Notes: generated by a model not told the origin, from the sequence alone. Positions 52,570-63,064 are shown, counted from the stretch's first letter. The stretch is 64,000 nucleotides of DNA from Notospermus geniculatus (GCA_002633025.1 NMRB01000014.1:19384-83383), one strand, 5' to 3'. Translations and numbers: made by a program.

Positions 52570-52689
52570 TCAGGGCCCATATTCATAAAACAACTTAAGT
52601 CTAAGTGTGGTACTTATCTTTTGTGTTGAACAAAGGACAAGTGTCACACCGAGATTTAAGTACCGTAGTTTTATGAATATGGGCCCTGA
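52570..52689. mobile_element. MITE with TA target duplication, only in copy A
   Basis: The ends are an inverted repeat: TCAGGGCCCATATTCATAAA at the left and its near-exact complement at the right, 120 bp in all, flanked by TA. Copy B has the uninterrupted sequence GTGTTATCTAGC at 59143-59153, so the empty site is known and one TA is gained on insertion. TA duplication plus terminal inverted repeats fits a Tc1/mariner-type non-autonomous element. No coding capacity. Confidence 0.85.
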
Positions 52690-54478
52690 TATCTAGCATT
52701 GATGAGAGCAACCCAAGTTGTCTACCATTATGTTACAGATGTAATACTGGCCGCTTCATGGCATTAATACATTCATGTGGGATCACCTCACAGGAAACCT
52801 TTCTGACATGACTTGCAACTCTTCTGACTAAAAGCACAAGGAAGTTGAGAACCATGTCAGAGTGAGATTGCCCAGTAAAAGACACAATACACAATATACA
52901 ACATATCATATTTACAATTTTCTACATATCCACATAAAGTGCTTCAATGTTGTCAGGCCTCAATCTTGGGTATTCAACAACTGACAAAGTAAGATGGTTT
53001 CTGATATCTCCAGTGCCTTGCAACCCTAACCCAAGTTATAGTATACCTGGAGAAGTGACCTTTGAACTCTAGTGTACTCAACTGTGACTATTTTATCCAA
53101 TATGAAGCACCAGATATACGGCTTTTACATTATACATTTTACATGTCAATTTTTTCTTGGAAACATAGTGATCATATGATTTTCAATTAATATTGATCAG
53201 TTATCAACACTGTTGATCAATGAGCTCTAGATTGTGAAACCTTATATGGGAGTAGGCTTATATGGTCACCACTGACTGATAGAATGGGCAACCTCTGGAG
53301 AATCGAAATCGAAATGCTATCAAGAGGTTGGTATTCCTAGAAATGGATTTGAAACCAAAGACTTTTTGAACTTTCTGGAAAAACAGAAAGCCCACATAGT
53401 TGTCTTTCCGAAGAACAGCATTAGATATAAATCCCAGACATTTACGGCAGACACCTTCTTCATCAGTTCTTGGATTTTTTTTAGGATATCTTACAAAAGT
53501 TAAGAAGATGCATGGCTGCCATTCCAACAAACACACAATATATACAAACATCCGCAATGTACAATTCACAGGACAGACTGTACTTGAGTACTTAGAAATT
53601 GAAATGTCAATTGTCAATGTATTAAGCAAGAAAACTAATTCTTGTCAGCACTTTTCTTGAAATTTCAACATGAACCCATGACAGAATATTCCTGAGGATT
53701 ATAACCATCAGTCAATGGCACCAGTTACATCTGATAAAACATCAGACAAAGAAATTATTGTACTATGAAATTGTATTATGTATTGAAGTGAGGTAAAAAA
53801 AAACTCAGGGTCTAGGCTACACATATAAAATATGTACATTATCTTTTCGAAAACATTCTGGAGTTAACATATTAATTTAATTAAGATTACCTAATTATGA
53901 TCCCAGTTACAGCACCAGCTGAACTTAATAGTGCATACATTCTTGCACACTCTAACACTTTTGATCTACCAGTACATGTATATCATTATTAACATGCAAT
54001 AAATGCAACTTACAGCAATACAACTTCCATGAGTTCAAATACTTTGATTCTTCCAAGACTTAAGGAATGTCGTTGACAAGACTAGTGTCATTCAAAATGC
54101 TCCCCAGACCTCAGTTCTCCATGGTTAACTGACTCTACCATAGGAATATTGCACAGCTGATTTCGAAAGGCAATCAACATGGTAAGTCAGTCACCAGACA
54201 CACAGATCATTATCTTCAACAATGACAAAAGAACTTGAGATGACATTTCACAATCAGCTAAATTTCAGTCCTGATTGATGATTCACATGAGTCAAAACTA
54301 ACTCAAGCACATGCCGTGCTAGAACTCCTGAGCACACTTGGTCTACGCCTGTCCTCCTGATCAGGGGCATGACTATCTCATCATGGCCTAAGCCTATATA
54401 CCTGAGATCCTCATCTGGAATGAGTATATGATTCTTTCAAATGAATTCTCAGTTCTACAAAGATGATTATCATGGCGT

Positions 54479-54554
54479 TCACTTCTGCTGTTGGGTGGCT
54501 TTCTTCCGTTTCATGGCCAGGATGTCATAGACCGGATGCTCACTTATACTGGCC
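54479..54554 (-). CDS. Second copy of cytohesin terminal exon
   Basis: Same 76-bp length, acceptor and stop as 60962-61037. I see only synonymous differences (ATC for ATA-type and ACC for ACT third positions), and the protein ASISEHPVYDILAMKRKKAT plus QQQK is unchanged. This conservation beside indel-rich non-coding sequence is what two alleles of a constrained gene should show. It should be collapsed with the copy-B exon when annotating. Confidence 0.85.
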
Positions 54555-54877
54555 CTGAAAGTAGAGAAGAGTAGTATTAAGTAAGTTTTGCCCATTCACG
54601 TAAGTCAGCAGCGCCTCCATGTGGCCTTGCTGAGAATTGATGAGCTCGGTGATTAACGCAGCAACTCTGAGGCCATTCAATTGCTTAGATGCAATTCTAG
54701 TCTCCACCACCAAAAGTGAGACAAAGACGGCTGATTGTCCCTAGCCTTAGAGTAGGTGAGTCCTTTCACTAGAAACTTGGAAAGTTTATACTATTGGAAT
54801 GAAAGACGGTAGAACATAGGAACTTGGCTCTCGGGTGCATTGAATAGTTCAGAACTTTCTATGCAAAGTTGACTTAC

Positions 54878-54934
54878 TTGATGCATTTGATCCATTCCTC
54901 CTTCTCATCCTCATTGGAGGCCGACATCCTGTAA
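54878..54934 (-). CDS. Second copy of cytohesin PH helix exon, cut by a single N
   Basis: 57 of the 70 bp of the exon at 61617-61686, with the same GTAAGT donor and the same reading frame (RMSASNEDEKEEWIKCIK visible). It stops at the N at 54935, after which the sequence restarts with material homologous to 48834. A real tandem duplication would not be expected to end exactly at an assembly join inside an exon, so I read this as the other allele of the same gene and not a second locus. Confidence 0.85.
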
Positions 54935-55366
54935 NGCATAGCCATGGGCCTGAAGGAAGAGTTCAAATGTATGGTAAACCAAATCATTTACTGATAAGAA
55001 ATGCATTAAAAGGAACCATTTAAGTGATAGATTCCTGTATATATACAATGCCTGATACAGGAATTTGTTCAAAAGCATCCCTGCTCCGAATCTGGCAAAT
55101 TCTTCAAAGTATATAGTCTCATTTGTCAGTTCTGCCTATTGGGAGTTGAACAAAAGGATGTGCGGATAAGGGAATCTCCCTGGGGGTAGGCAGGGGATGG
55201 AGATGGGGATAGGGAACCAGTTCAGTGTGAGATACAAAACAAAAAATACTTAATTCATAAGGCATATCTGTCATTTTTCATAGGAGAGGAATTTGATCAC
55301 AAAAACCTTGGTTTTTCCTGGAGGTTCTTTTTGTGGGCAATCCCCTGAGTGATGAATTAACTTTAA

Positions 55367-55637
55367 AGCCCCACAGTATTGAATTTTACGAAAGTTTCAA
55401 AATGTTCGGAGAGAGCACATAGGGGTCTCATAGCTTGTGAAGGTCCCCAAAATGCTTGTCTGATACGTACTTCAGAGAATCAAGGCATAGGTTTCAGCAT
55501 ACATTGAAAAAAACTGCAGGGAGAGCCATAATGTATTCAGATGGAGCGCAGTACATTTTACACTACGCTGACGTCGTGCACTGACGTCAAGAATCGCGGC
55601 GATGATTTGCATTTTTCAAATTCAATACAGTGGGGCT
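55367..55637. mobile_element. MITE with TTAA target duplication, only in copy B
   Basis: Ends AGCCCCACAGTATTGAATTT and its complement (AAATTCAATACAGTGGGGCT), flanked on both sides by TTAA (55363-55366 and 55638-55641). Copy A shows the empty site ACTTTAAATG at 49261-49270. TTAA duplication with precise ends is the hallmark of piggyBac-type transposition, so this is probably a piggyBac-related MITE. The inside (271 bp) has no ORF. Confidence 0.85.
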
Positions 55638-56342
55638 TTAAATGTGTATTTTTTTTCTACTGAGGGCTTATTTTGAAGGCATGACAGTCCTGGTCATGAA
55701 TGAAATACATGTACTCAGATAAAATATGTCACCATGAAATACCATAATGTGTCAGAGCATATTGGTAGATAAGTCATAAAATGCATGCAATAAAATATGA
55801 CAATGTGTTCATCTTTAGTACATGTTTCAAGGGTTGGCTAAGCTTGAGGAGAGTTCCCGGTACTTTTAGTACTTGTAATAGATTACACATCATGTTTTAA
55901 GCCAAGTGCATATCACTTAAAAGCAGTTACATTCACAGTTCACTTGCATTACGTTCAGTTGATGCACAATGCAGTGCCACACTATTGGTGAAATGATCGG
56001 AACTTGATGACAACTTCAGCATCAAATGTTTAGAAAAGTTGGATTTTCGGAAATTGCAGTGCGCTAGAATATTGATTATAAAACGGTCGCTGGAGCTATT
56101 GAGTCAACAAAGACTGCCTCTAACCTCATTGATCAATCACTCCACAGCTGACTAATGATACACTACACCATAAACCCAGCTAATGCGGCATCAAATTTCA
56201 TGGATCAAATGCAACATGAACATGTACATCTCGGGTGTATGTACATGTACTACATAGTGGAAATTATCAGTTTATATTGGTGAACTCCCTTGGCTATTGC
56301 AGTTAATGGCCAAGTCAAGTCTGCCCCTGCCCCCCCCCCATC

Positions 56343-56528
56343 CCTGCCTACCCTAACTTTGAGCTGGCTGTACTGTTTTGAGGAATGACCATAAAATGAC
56401 ACTTTTCAGTGTAAAATAATGAAACGCAACATTCTGCAGTTGTTCCGATCAGTGTATTTTTCTGCATTTAAGTGTAAAAACAAAGTTTTGAGTGTAAAAA
56501 ATACGGTCAAATATGGTGGGTAGGCAGG
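56343..56528. mobile_element. Probable MITE, only in copy B
   Basis: Sequence absent from copy A (compare 49930-49965). The borders are short inverted repeats, CCTGCCTACCC at the left and GGGTAGGCAGG at the right, followed inward by TTTGA/TCAAA. It contains repeated AGTGTAAAA. The insertion sits in a C-run, so no target duplication can be read. Confidence 0.6.
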
Positions 56529-57237
56529 TATGCACCCCCCCCCCCCCACAGTTCATGTTCATATAGTATGAGGCCAACTATAAACTGGACTGTTCTGAGA
56601 GGATGGACTGACAATGATTGAAATCACCCAGCATCTAAAGGCCAGTTCCAAAAGATGGACTTGGGAGACCCACTTTAGGCTTATTTAGTGTAGGCCTATG
56701 GCCTATGCTGTATCAACTTAGACAGGAGGATGCACTTTTCATGATAAAGGCCAAACATTGTTAACTGCTAACTAATTATACCAAGAAATGCCAAGTGCTT
56801 CCTTCATGTCCTTCCTGCTGATGCCATTAGAGTACAGGCCTACGCCTTCCTGTCAGTTTATTCACTAACCAACCACATTTCCTGGGCCCAGGCACACTTG
56901 AGACGTTTTACGCATTAGACTAGTGATAAGACAATTCCTAGGCGCAAGTAGGCCATATCGCATCTGACCGAAACGGAAACCAGTCGACGAAATCCCGCCA
57001 AAATCAGGAAGCGCGCGCTGCGTTCCTAGGTAACCAAGTTAAATAAATGTCATCTTTTTTCATCCAATACTAACACCACTCTAATAATGACTGTAGCCTG
57101 ACTCTTTGACTGGGAATTTTTACGCAAGGCACAATGACTTTCGACCAGCAATTGGTTGTCTTACATAGAGAAGGGACCACAAGCCAGAGGGGAGATCGGA
57201 ACTTCTGCAGGCCAGATAAACAAAGCAACTTCCTTAC

Positions 57238-57471
57238 CTCAGCATCTCCATTCACTTTCGGAACCTCGGCCGCTGTCGCATCCCCGTTGACTCTTGTCCC
57301 GTTCACTTTGCTCCAATCGATAGCCGTCTCCTGTATCCCAGGAGTGCCCCCCATCCCGTTGACCAGAGGGCCCTGGGGGTCAGTCTGAGTCTTCATGTCA
57401 GTTTTTCCAACACCATCCCTGCCGGTTGCAGGGACGTGAGTCTCCCCGTTTTCGATAGAAGTTTCCGCCAT
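57238..57471 (-). CDS. First coding exon of unidentified gene (copy B)
   Basis: I do not recognise the protein. On the minus strand an ATG in good context (A at -3, G at +4) opens 78 codons, MAETSIENGETHVPATGRDG at the start and VPKVNGDAE at the end, followed by a consensus donor GTAAGG in phase 0. The segment is polar, rich in Gly, Asn, Thr and Val, and has three VNG or VNGD repeats. It has no signal peptide or membrane segment and looks like a disordered N-terminus. The same exon, same length and same borders recur at 50617-50850 with three amino-acid differences (G/V, T/A, A/T), so the frame is kept free of indels. It lies 3.5 kb downstream of the cytohesin stop, in the same orientation. 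The remaining exons should lie to the left and I could not find them. Confidence 0.6.
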
Positions 57472-57772
57472 AGTTTCCCGAGCAAAACTTCCAAATGAAT
57501 GTTTTATATCGTGAAATGGACACTTTGTTTATGAAATCCACGAAACAAAACCGACTTTGATAACTCTGCGTAAAAGTTCGTCGCTCTGCTATAGCAAAGC
57601 ATGTGCTTTATTTCCGTATGAACACAATCACCACATGTGAGTTTTATTTAGATCCTGACGCTTCGCGGAAAATATCAGCTGTGGGCACTTCCTTCATTAC
57701 GGGTGTCGCCATCTCAATGACAATTGCTGAACTGATCATGATGGGACAAAATGAGAGGGGAAACCGAATTAA

Positions 57773-57891
57773 GGACCCGTATTCTAGAAGCCTCCTTAAC
57801 TCTAAGGTCCACTTTAAGCGTTTGTATTCTGTCCTGCAAACAATAGCTAAAGGTAAACCTTAGAGTTTAGGAAGCTTCTAGAATACAGCCC
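57773..57891. mobile_element. MITE, CGTATTCTAGAAG family (copy B)
   Basis: Counterpart of 51152-51270 in the second copy of the block, same ends and length. Present in both copies, so it inserted before they diverged. Confidence 0.75.
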
Positions 57892-58053
57892 TATATCTTA
57901 CTATTCCACAGGGAGGTGTTAACTTTTCACCTCACTAGAGTCCGTCTTTTTGGGCTGGCTAGGGCCTAGCATTATTAGAGAGAGTGAAAGGAAACTAATC
58001 CTAAAGGCAAATTGACCTCCAGTTTTTAAAGGAACTCAAGAGCATGGGCTACA

Positions 58054-58176
58054 CACAGGAACTTGTACCTCTAATTTCGGGGGTTAGGGTGGATACCCTA
58101 CCCCTATAGTCTGTATTATATATATAGGGGTAGGGTAGCCCCCAAACCCCCGTAATTAGAGGTACAAGTTCCTGTG
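58054..58176. repeat. 54-bp-arm hairpin (copy B)
   Basis: Same fold-back as 51407-51528. In this copy the left arm reads AATTTCGGGGGTTAGGGTGG, so a few arm positions no longer pair, and the right flank lacks the second GCTACA. Confidence 0.8.
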
Positions 58177-60961
58177 GATATTGGTTTGACAATTCAATGC
58201 CAGGTAGTGCCATCGTTTTTTGTTTAGCGCCATCTGCATGTCATGTGGTATCATAGAGGTGTTGGTAAATCCTGGTTTGTCCTGGGGGTGAGGTTGTGGT
58301 TTGTCAAGAGGGCCCAGGGTTCACATGACCAGTCAACAATGGCAGGGCCCCAAGAGGGGCAGGGAAAACGTGTTTTTCACTCAGAATGTAGGATAAAATG
58401 AGCAGGGGGATGGCTCCCCCTGGGAGGAAGTTACAGCCCTTGATGCTCAATTTGATGTCAGCTGGGTGACAACCTGAGAACCGTCACATGCTGGGTACCA
58501 GTACACCTCTATTTATGACCAGATTTACCCGATTTGGAATGCTTGCAGTGCATGGTCTTGACATGACACTTACTAAAGAAGATGGCGGTACCCAGGATTC
58601 CTGATCTTTGCTCCAATAGGAGCCGTCAGTGAGTTGACCAATAGATGTCACTACATCCCAATTCAATGCCTAAATGGCAGACCCATTCATGCTTGATTGA
58701 GCAACAATCAGAAGTTTCTTCTGTATTGGTTCGCTAGAACTTTGCTGCCATCTTTTGGCAATTAGCGTGGCTGACTGCTCCTATTCCACATGCTAGTATC
58801 CTGCCTCCCTCTTGAAAAGACTGCTCTTTGAAATGATAACAGGACCATACATTTTGGTGATTTGAAAAGAATTTTTTCAATCATTTACAAGTTATACAAG
58901 ATTATACATAATATAAATAGAAATGTGTCTGGATCCTCTCATCTGATCACTCTTGATACGTTACAATAGTCCTACAGGAATGAGACTGATTTGTGATGGA
59001 AATGAAATGACATCTAAGAGACAAACCTGAGGGTAAGAACACCCACTGTGGCAGGCCTAAGAAAGGACCAGGAACGAGACCATAGAGTCATCTTTTCAGG
59101 TCAGAGGAATGTCCTCAATGTTCTATTGTATACACATCGAAGTGTTATCTAGCATTGATGAGAGCAATCCAAGTTGTCTACCATTATGTTACAAATGTAA
59201 TACTGGCCGCTTCATGGCATTAATACATTCATGTGGGATCACCTCACAGGAAACCTTTCTGACATGACTTTCAACTCTTTTCTGACTAGAAGCACAAGGA
59301 AGTTGAAAACCATGTCAGAGTGAGACTGCCCAGTAAAAGACATAGGTACACAATATACAACATATCATATTTACAATTTTCTACATATCCACATAAAGTG
59401 CTTCAATGTTGTCAGGACTCAATCTTGGGTATTCAACAACTGACAAAGTAAGATGGTTTCTGATATCTCCACTGCCTTGGAACCCTAACCCAAAGTTACT
59501 GCATACCTGGAGAAGTGACCTTTGAACTCTAGTGTACTCAACTGTGACTATTTTATCCAATATGAAGCACCAGATATACGGCTTTTACATTATACATTTT
59601 ACATGTCAATTTTTTCTTGGAAACATAGTGATCATATGATTTTCAATTAATATTGATCGGTAATCAACACTGTTGATCAGTTGATCAGTGAGCTCTATAT
59701 TGTGAAACCTTATATGGGAGTAGGCTTATATGGTCACCACTGACTGATAGAATGGGCAACCTCTGGAGAATCGAAATCGAAATACTATCAAGAGGTTGGT
59801 ATTCTGAGAAATGGATTTGAAACCAAAGACTTTTTGAACTTTCTGGAAAAACAGAAAGCCCACATAGTTGTCTTTCTGAAGAACAGCATTAGATATAAAT
59901 CCCAGACATTTACGCCAGACACCTTCTTCATCAGTTCTTGGATATTTTTAGGATATCTTACAAAAGTTAAGAAGATGCATGGCTGCCATTCCAACAAACA
60001 CACAATATATACAAACATGCTTCATCACTGCCCCCCCCCCCACAGAGTAATGTACAATTCACAGGACAGACTGTACTTGAGTACATGTACTTATCAATTG
60101 AAATTGTCAATGTATTAAGCAAGAAAACTAGTTTTTGTCAGCACTTTTCTTGAAATTTCAACATGAACCCATGACAGAATATTCCTGAGGATTATAACCA
60201 TCAGTCAATGGCACCAGTTACATCTGATAAAACATCAGACAAAGAAATTATTGTACTATGAAATTGTATTATGTATTGAAGTGAGGTAAAAAAAACTCAG
60301 GGTCTACACATATAAAATATGTACATTATCTTTTCGAAAACATTCTGGAGTTAACATATTAATTTAATTAAGATTACCTAATTATGATCCCAGTTACAGC
60401 ACCAGCTGAACTTAATAGTGCATACATTCTTGCAAACTCTAACACTTTTGACCTACCAGTACATGTATATCATTATTAACATGCAATAAATGCAGCTTAC
60501 AGCAATACAACTTCCATGAGTTCAAATACTTTGATTCTTCCAAGACTTAAGGAATGTCGTTGACAAGACTAGTGTCATTCAAAATGCTCCCCAGACCTCA
60601 ATTCTCCATGGCTAACTGACTCTACCATAAGAATATTGCAGAGCTGATTTCGAAAGGCAATCAACATGGTAAGCCAGTCACCAGACACACAGATCATTAC
60701 CTTCAACAATGACAAAAGAACTTGAGATGACATTTCACAATCGGCTAAATTTCAGTCCTGATTGATGATTTTCATGAGTCAAAACTAACTCAAGCACATG
60801 CCGTGCTAGAACTCCTGAGCACACTTGGTCTACGCCTGTCCTCCTGATCAGGGCATGACTATCTCATCATGGCCTAAGCCTATATACCTGAGATCCTCAT
60901 CTGGAATGAGTATATGATTCTTTCAAATGAATTCTCAGTTCTAAGATGATTATCATGGCGT

Positions 60962-61037
60962 TCACTTCTGCTGTTGAGTGGCTTTCTTCCGTTTCATGGC
61001 CAGGATATCATAGACCGGATGCTCACTTATACTGGCC
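60962..61037 (-). CDS. Cytohesin terminal coding exon
   Basis: The last coding exon: acceptor TACTTTCAG, then 76 bp encoding ASISEHPVYDILAMKRKKAT plus QQQK and a TGA stop at 60962-60964. The layout matches the vertebrate C-terminus (AISRDPFYEMLAARKKK...), including the polybasic tail that helps membrane binding. With the other three exons it gives about 124 C-terminal residues, against about 400 for whole family members, so roughly the last third is present. The 3' UTR must lie to the left. An ATTAAA signal on the minus strand (60363-60368) would give a UTR of about 600 nt, but that is only a candidate. This copy is contiguous with the upstream exons and so is the one to use in a gene model. 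Confidence 0.95.
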
Positions 61038-61255
61038 CTGAAAGTAGAGAATAGTATTAAGTAAGTTTTGCCCATTCACGTAAGTCAGCAGCGCCTCCAC
61101 GTGGCCTTGCTGAGAACTGACGACCTCAGTGATTAATACAGCAACTCTGAACAACAGCCATGCTTAGATGCAACTCCAGTCTGCACCACCAGAGGTGAGA
61201 CCAAGACAGCTGATTGTCCCCAGCCTTTGGCGAGTCCTTTCACTAGAAACTTAGA

Positions 61256-61517
61256 GGGCCGTATTTACGAAGCATGATTTTTCCCTAATCGTGTGTGACT
61301 GTTAAAATCACACGAGATTTTACCTAAAGCGGTATTTACGAATCAAGCGTTTAGCCGCGTGTGGTCTTGGCACGGTTAATCGGGCGAATAAACGAGCGAT
61401 CATTTCTTCATGGTATGCACTTAAACCCACAGTTATGCGTCCACAGACGAGTCCCGTTTAGCCGCGCAATTTGAGCACGAACGTTCAAAAGAATATCGCA
61501 CTTCGAAAATACGGCCC
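61256..61517. mobile_element. MITE with 3-bp target duplication, only in copy B
   Basis: Inverted ends GGGCCGTATTTACGAAG and CTTCGAAAATACGGCCC (one mismatch), 262 bp, flanked by AGA on both sides. Copy A at 54775-54790 reads CTTGGAAAGTT with no insertion. A 3-bp duplication and GGG-starting ends are compatible with the PIF/Harbinger type, though its usual target is TWA. The interior is CpG-rich compared with surroundings. It lies in the last cytohesin intron. Confidence 0.75.
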
Positions 61518-61616
61518 AGAAAGTTTATACTATTGGAATGAAAGATGGTAGAACATAGGAACTTGGCTCTTGGGTGCATTGAGTAGTTCAGAACTTTCTA
61601 TGCAAAGTTGACTTAC

Positions 61617-61686
61617 TTGATGCATTTGATCCATTCCTCCTTCTCATCCTCATTGGAGGCCGACATCCTGTAAACTGTGTGTTTAC
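61617..61686 (-). CDS. Cytohesin exon, C-terminal helix of PH domain
   Basis: A 70-bp minus-strand exon between acceptor CCTTTCAG and donor GTAAGT. With its split codons it reads G-KHTVYRMSASNEDEKEEW-IKCIK, the last strand and the capping helix of the PH domain. Vertebrate cytohesins read NHTVYRIS.P..EEKEEWIKCIK, so only the residue before the conserved His is clearly different (K for N). It continues in phase 2 into the terminal exon at 60962-61037. A truncated second copy of this exon lies at 54878-54934, directly against a single N. Confidence 0.95.
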
Positions 61687-62042
61687 CTGAAAGGGAAAAC
61701 AAGCACTCATCATCCAGTAACCATGAAATCCACATGCATAACAAACTTAGACCTCCCAACTGCATGGGACATCTCATTCGCCAAGTCATGGTAGGCATCT
61801 CATTCGTCAAGTGACGCAAGGTGCTTCTCGAAATGTGCATATCTGATGGGTAGCCAAGTCAATACAGGCATTGCTGCCATCTAGTGGGACCAGAATTAAC
61901 AAGACTACCATGGATTTGCTGTGTTGTACACTCGGCAGGCTTGGGCGGGATCAAGAGGTTGCAGACTTGTAAGTCCTTGACTCATTCCTTCTGCAGAATT
62001 GGTGCATGACGCAGTTTGTCAGTTAAGATCGCCTCTACCTAC
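61687..62042 (-). other. Cytohesin intron
   Basis: Between the middle and C-terminal PH exons, with donor GTAGGT at the right and acceptor TTTCAG at the left. No repeats or other genes seen inside. Confidence 0.85.
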
Positions 62043-62193
62043 CTTCAACGACCTTTCCCTCAGAGTCCGTCTTGCAAGCCTTGATGATTTCATTATTAAA
62101 TGAGTAGAGCTCAAAGCAGTGAGGTTTGTTCTTGTCGGGTACTTCTCGTACCTGGATGTTCTCCAACGGGATGATACCCTTAGGCTCCTTGTC
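62043..62193 (-). CDS. Cytohesin exon, middle of PH domain
   Basis: The exon is 151 bp on the minus strand, acceptor TCTTCAG and donor GTAGGT. It encodes 50 residues beginning [20 protein letters not shown] and ending [10 protein letters not shown], plus one base of the next codon. This is the central beta-sheet part of the cytohesin PH domain. The family pattern DKEPRGIIPLENL..RE...KP.CFELY is retained, with K for R in KEPKG, a conservative change at a position known in Grp1 to touch phosphoinositide. The loop after CFELY reads [11 protein letters not shown] and is slightly shorter than the vertebrate loop. The exon joins in phase 0 to the preceding exon and in phase 1 to the next one. Confidence 0.95.
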
Positions 62194-63064
62194 CTGAAGA
62201 CAGAATATATGAATCATTTCTAAACTGAAGCTTTCCCTGTCACAACTGTGATCTTATTGAAATCAACATGGCACCTGCATTGTAAACAATTTAAAGGGAC
62301 TGTCCCTCAAACACGTGAAAAGCTAAATGCACTATAAACACCCAACAGGGAAGTGCCCATCTAACACACGATATTCAAGTGAGCAAACAATATGTTGATG
62401 ATGATATGATAACAAGAAATTGAGTCTAAACAAGACGAGACAACATCATGCTCATCTTGCACCAATTCATCAAACTTTTGATTGGAGGTATCTGGTCCTT
62501 AACTAAATATTGTCAAATAAGAATCACAATGTATACACACTCCCTGTATACATCTTGATGACTGTAGGACCACACAAGGCAACTTAGAATCACGCAAAAC
62601 ACAGGCATGTGAATTGCCAATAGTATTAGACAAAGTTAATAACAATAAGTTGAGAGGAATGGTGTCTGTTGTTTGGTGTTGAGACCAACACCCACAGCGG
62701 CAACTTTAACCTCAAGCTGCACAAAAATTGACACACAATATATGATAAATAATAAGTCAATTTCCAGAATGTTTGCGAATTTTCGACCCCAACCGGGGTC
62801 TTCTTCAGGCTGGAACTTTACAATCCGAAACTCTGTTCTAGAGTTTCGGATTGTAAAGTTCCAGCCTGAAGAAGACCCGGCTGGGGTCGAAAATTCGCAA
62901 ACATTCTGGAAATTGACTTTTTATTTATCATCAAGCTGTTGTGTTGGTGTTTTCACCAGGTGTTGGCATAACCAAAGCTGATGTTTAAGTCTAAGGGAAT
63001 AGCAATGTAACTACATGTAGAGGATTATATCAATGTTTGGGAAAACAACAGTACCGGTACTTAC
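62194..63064 (-). other. Cytohesin intron with fold-back
   Basis: Donor GTAAGT next to 63065, acceptor CTTCAG next to 62193. Contains the fold-back at 62743-62930 and otherwise anonymous AT-rich sequence. Confidence 0.85.
62743..62930. repeat. Long fold-back with nested palindrome
   Basis: Two 92-bp inverted arms around a 5-bp loop; the tip reads GAAACTCT-GTTCT-AGAGTTTC. Each arm contains a smaller palindrome, GACCCCAACCGGGGTC on the left and GACCCGGCTGGGGTC on the right. TCAAGCTG occurs at 62713-62720 and at 62930-62937, a possible 8-bp target duplication. It lies in a cytohesin intron. Related copies: 17858-18010 and 20552-20690. Confidence 0.85.

Larger units (their letters stand above)
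48834..54934. repeat. 6-kb duplicated block, copy A
   Basis: Starts GCATAGCCATGGGCCTGAAG and ends CATCCTGTAA immediately before the single N at 54935. It is colinear with 54936-61673 over its whole length, with scattered substitutions and several clean indels. It contains the orphan first exon, a 120-bp MITE not in copy B (52570-52689), a shared hairpin (51407-51528), the terminal cytohesin exon and part of the penultimate one. Probably one haplotype of a heterozygous locus. Confidence 0.9.
54936..61673. repeat. 6-kb duplicated block, copy B
   Basis: Starts with the same GCATAGCCATGGGCCTGAAG right after the N and continues without a break into the rest of cytohesin. It is 637 bp longer than copy A, mostly because of insertions at 55367-55637, 56343-56528 and 61256-61517 and a 71-bp segment near 56590, offset by lacking the copy-A MITE at 52570. 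Other shared parts align by eye with a few percent mismatch. Confidence 0.9.

Noticed and set aside
53258-53629. 123-codon minus-strand frame downstream of cytohesin
   Set aside because: Interrupted in the second copy (59788-60018 keeps only part), so not under coding constraint; probably 3' UTR or intergenic.
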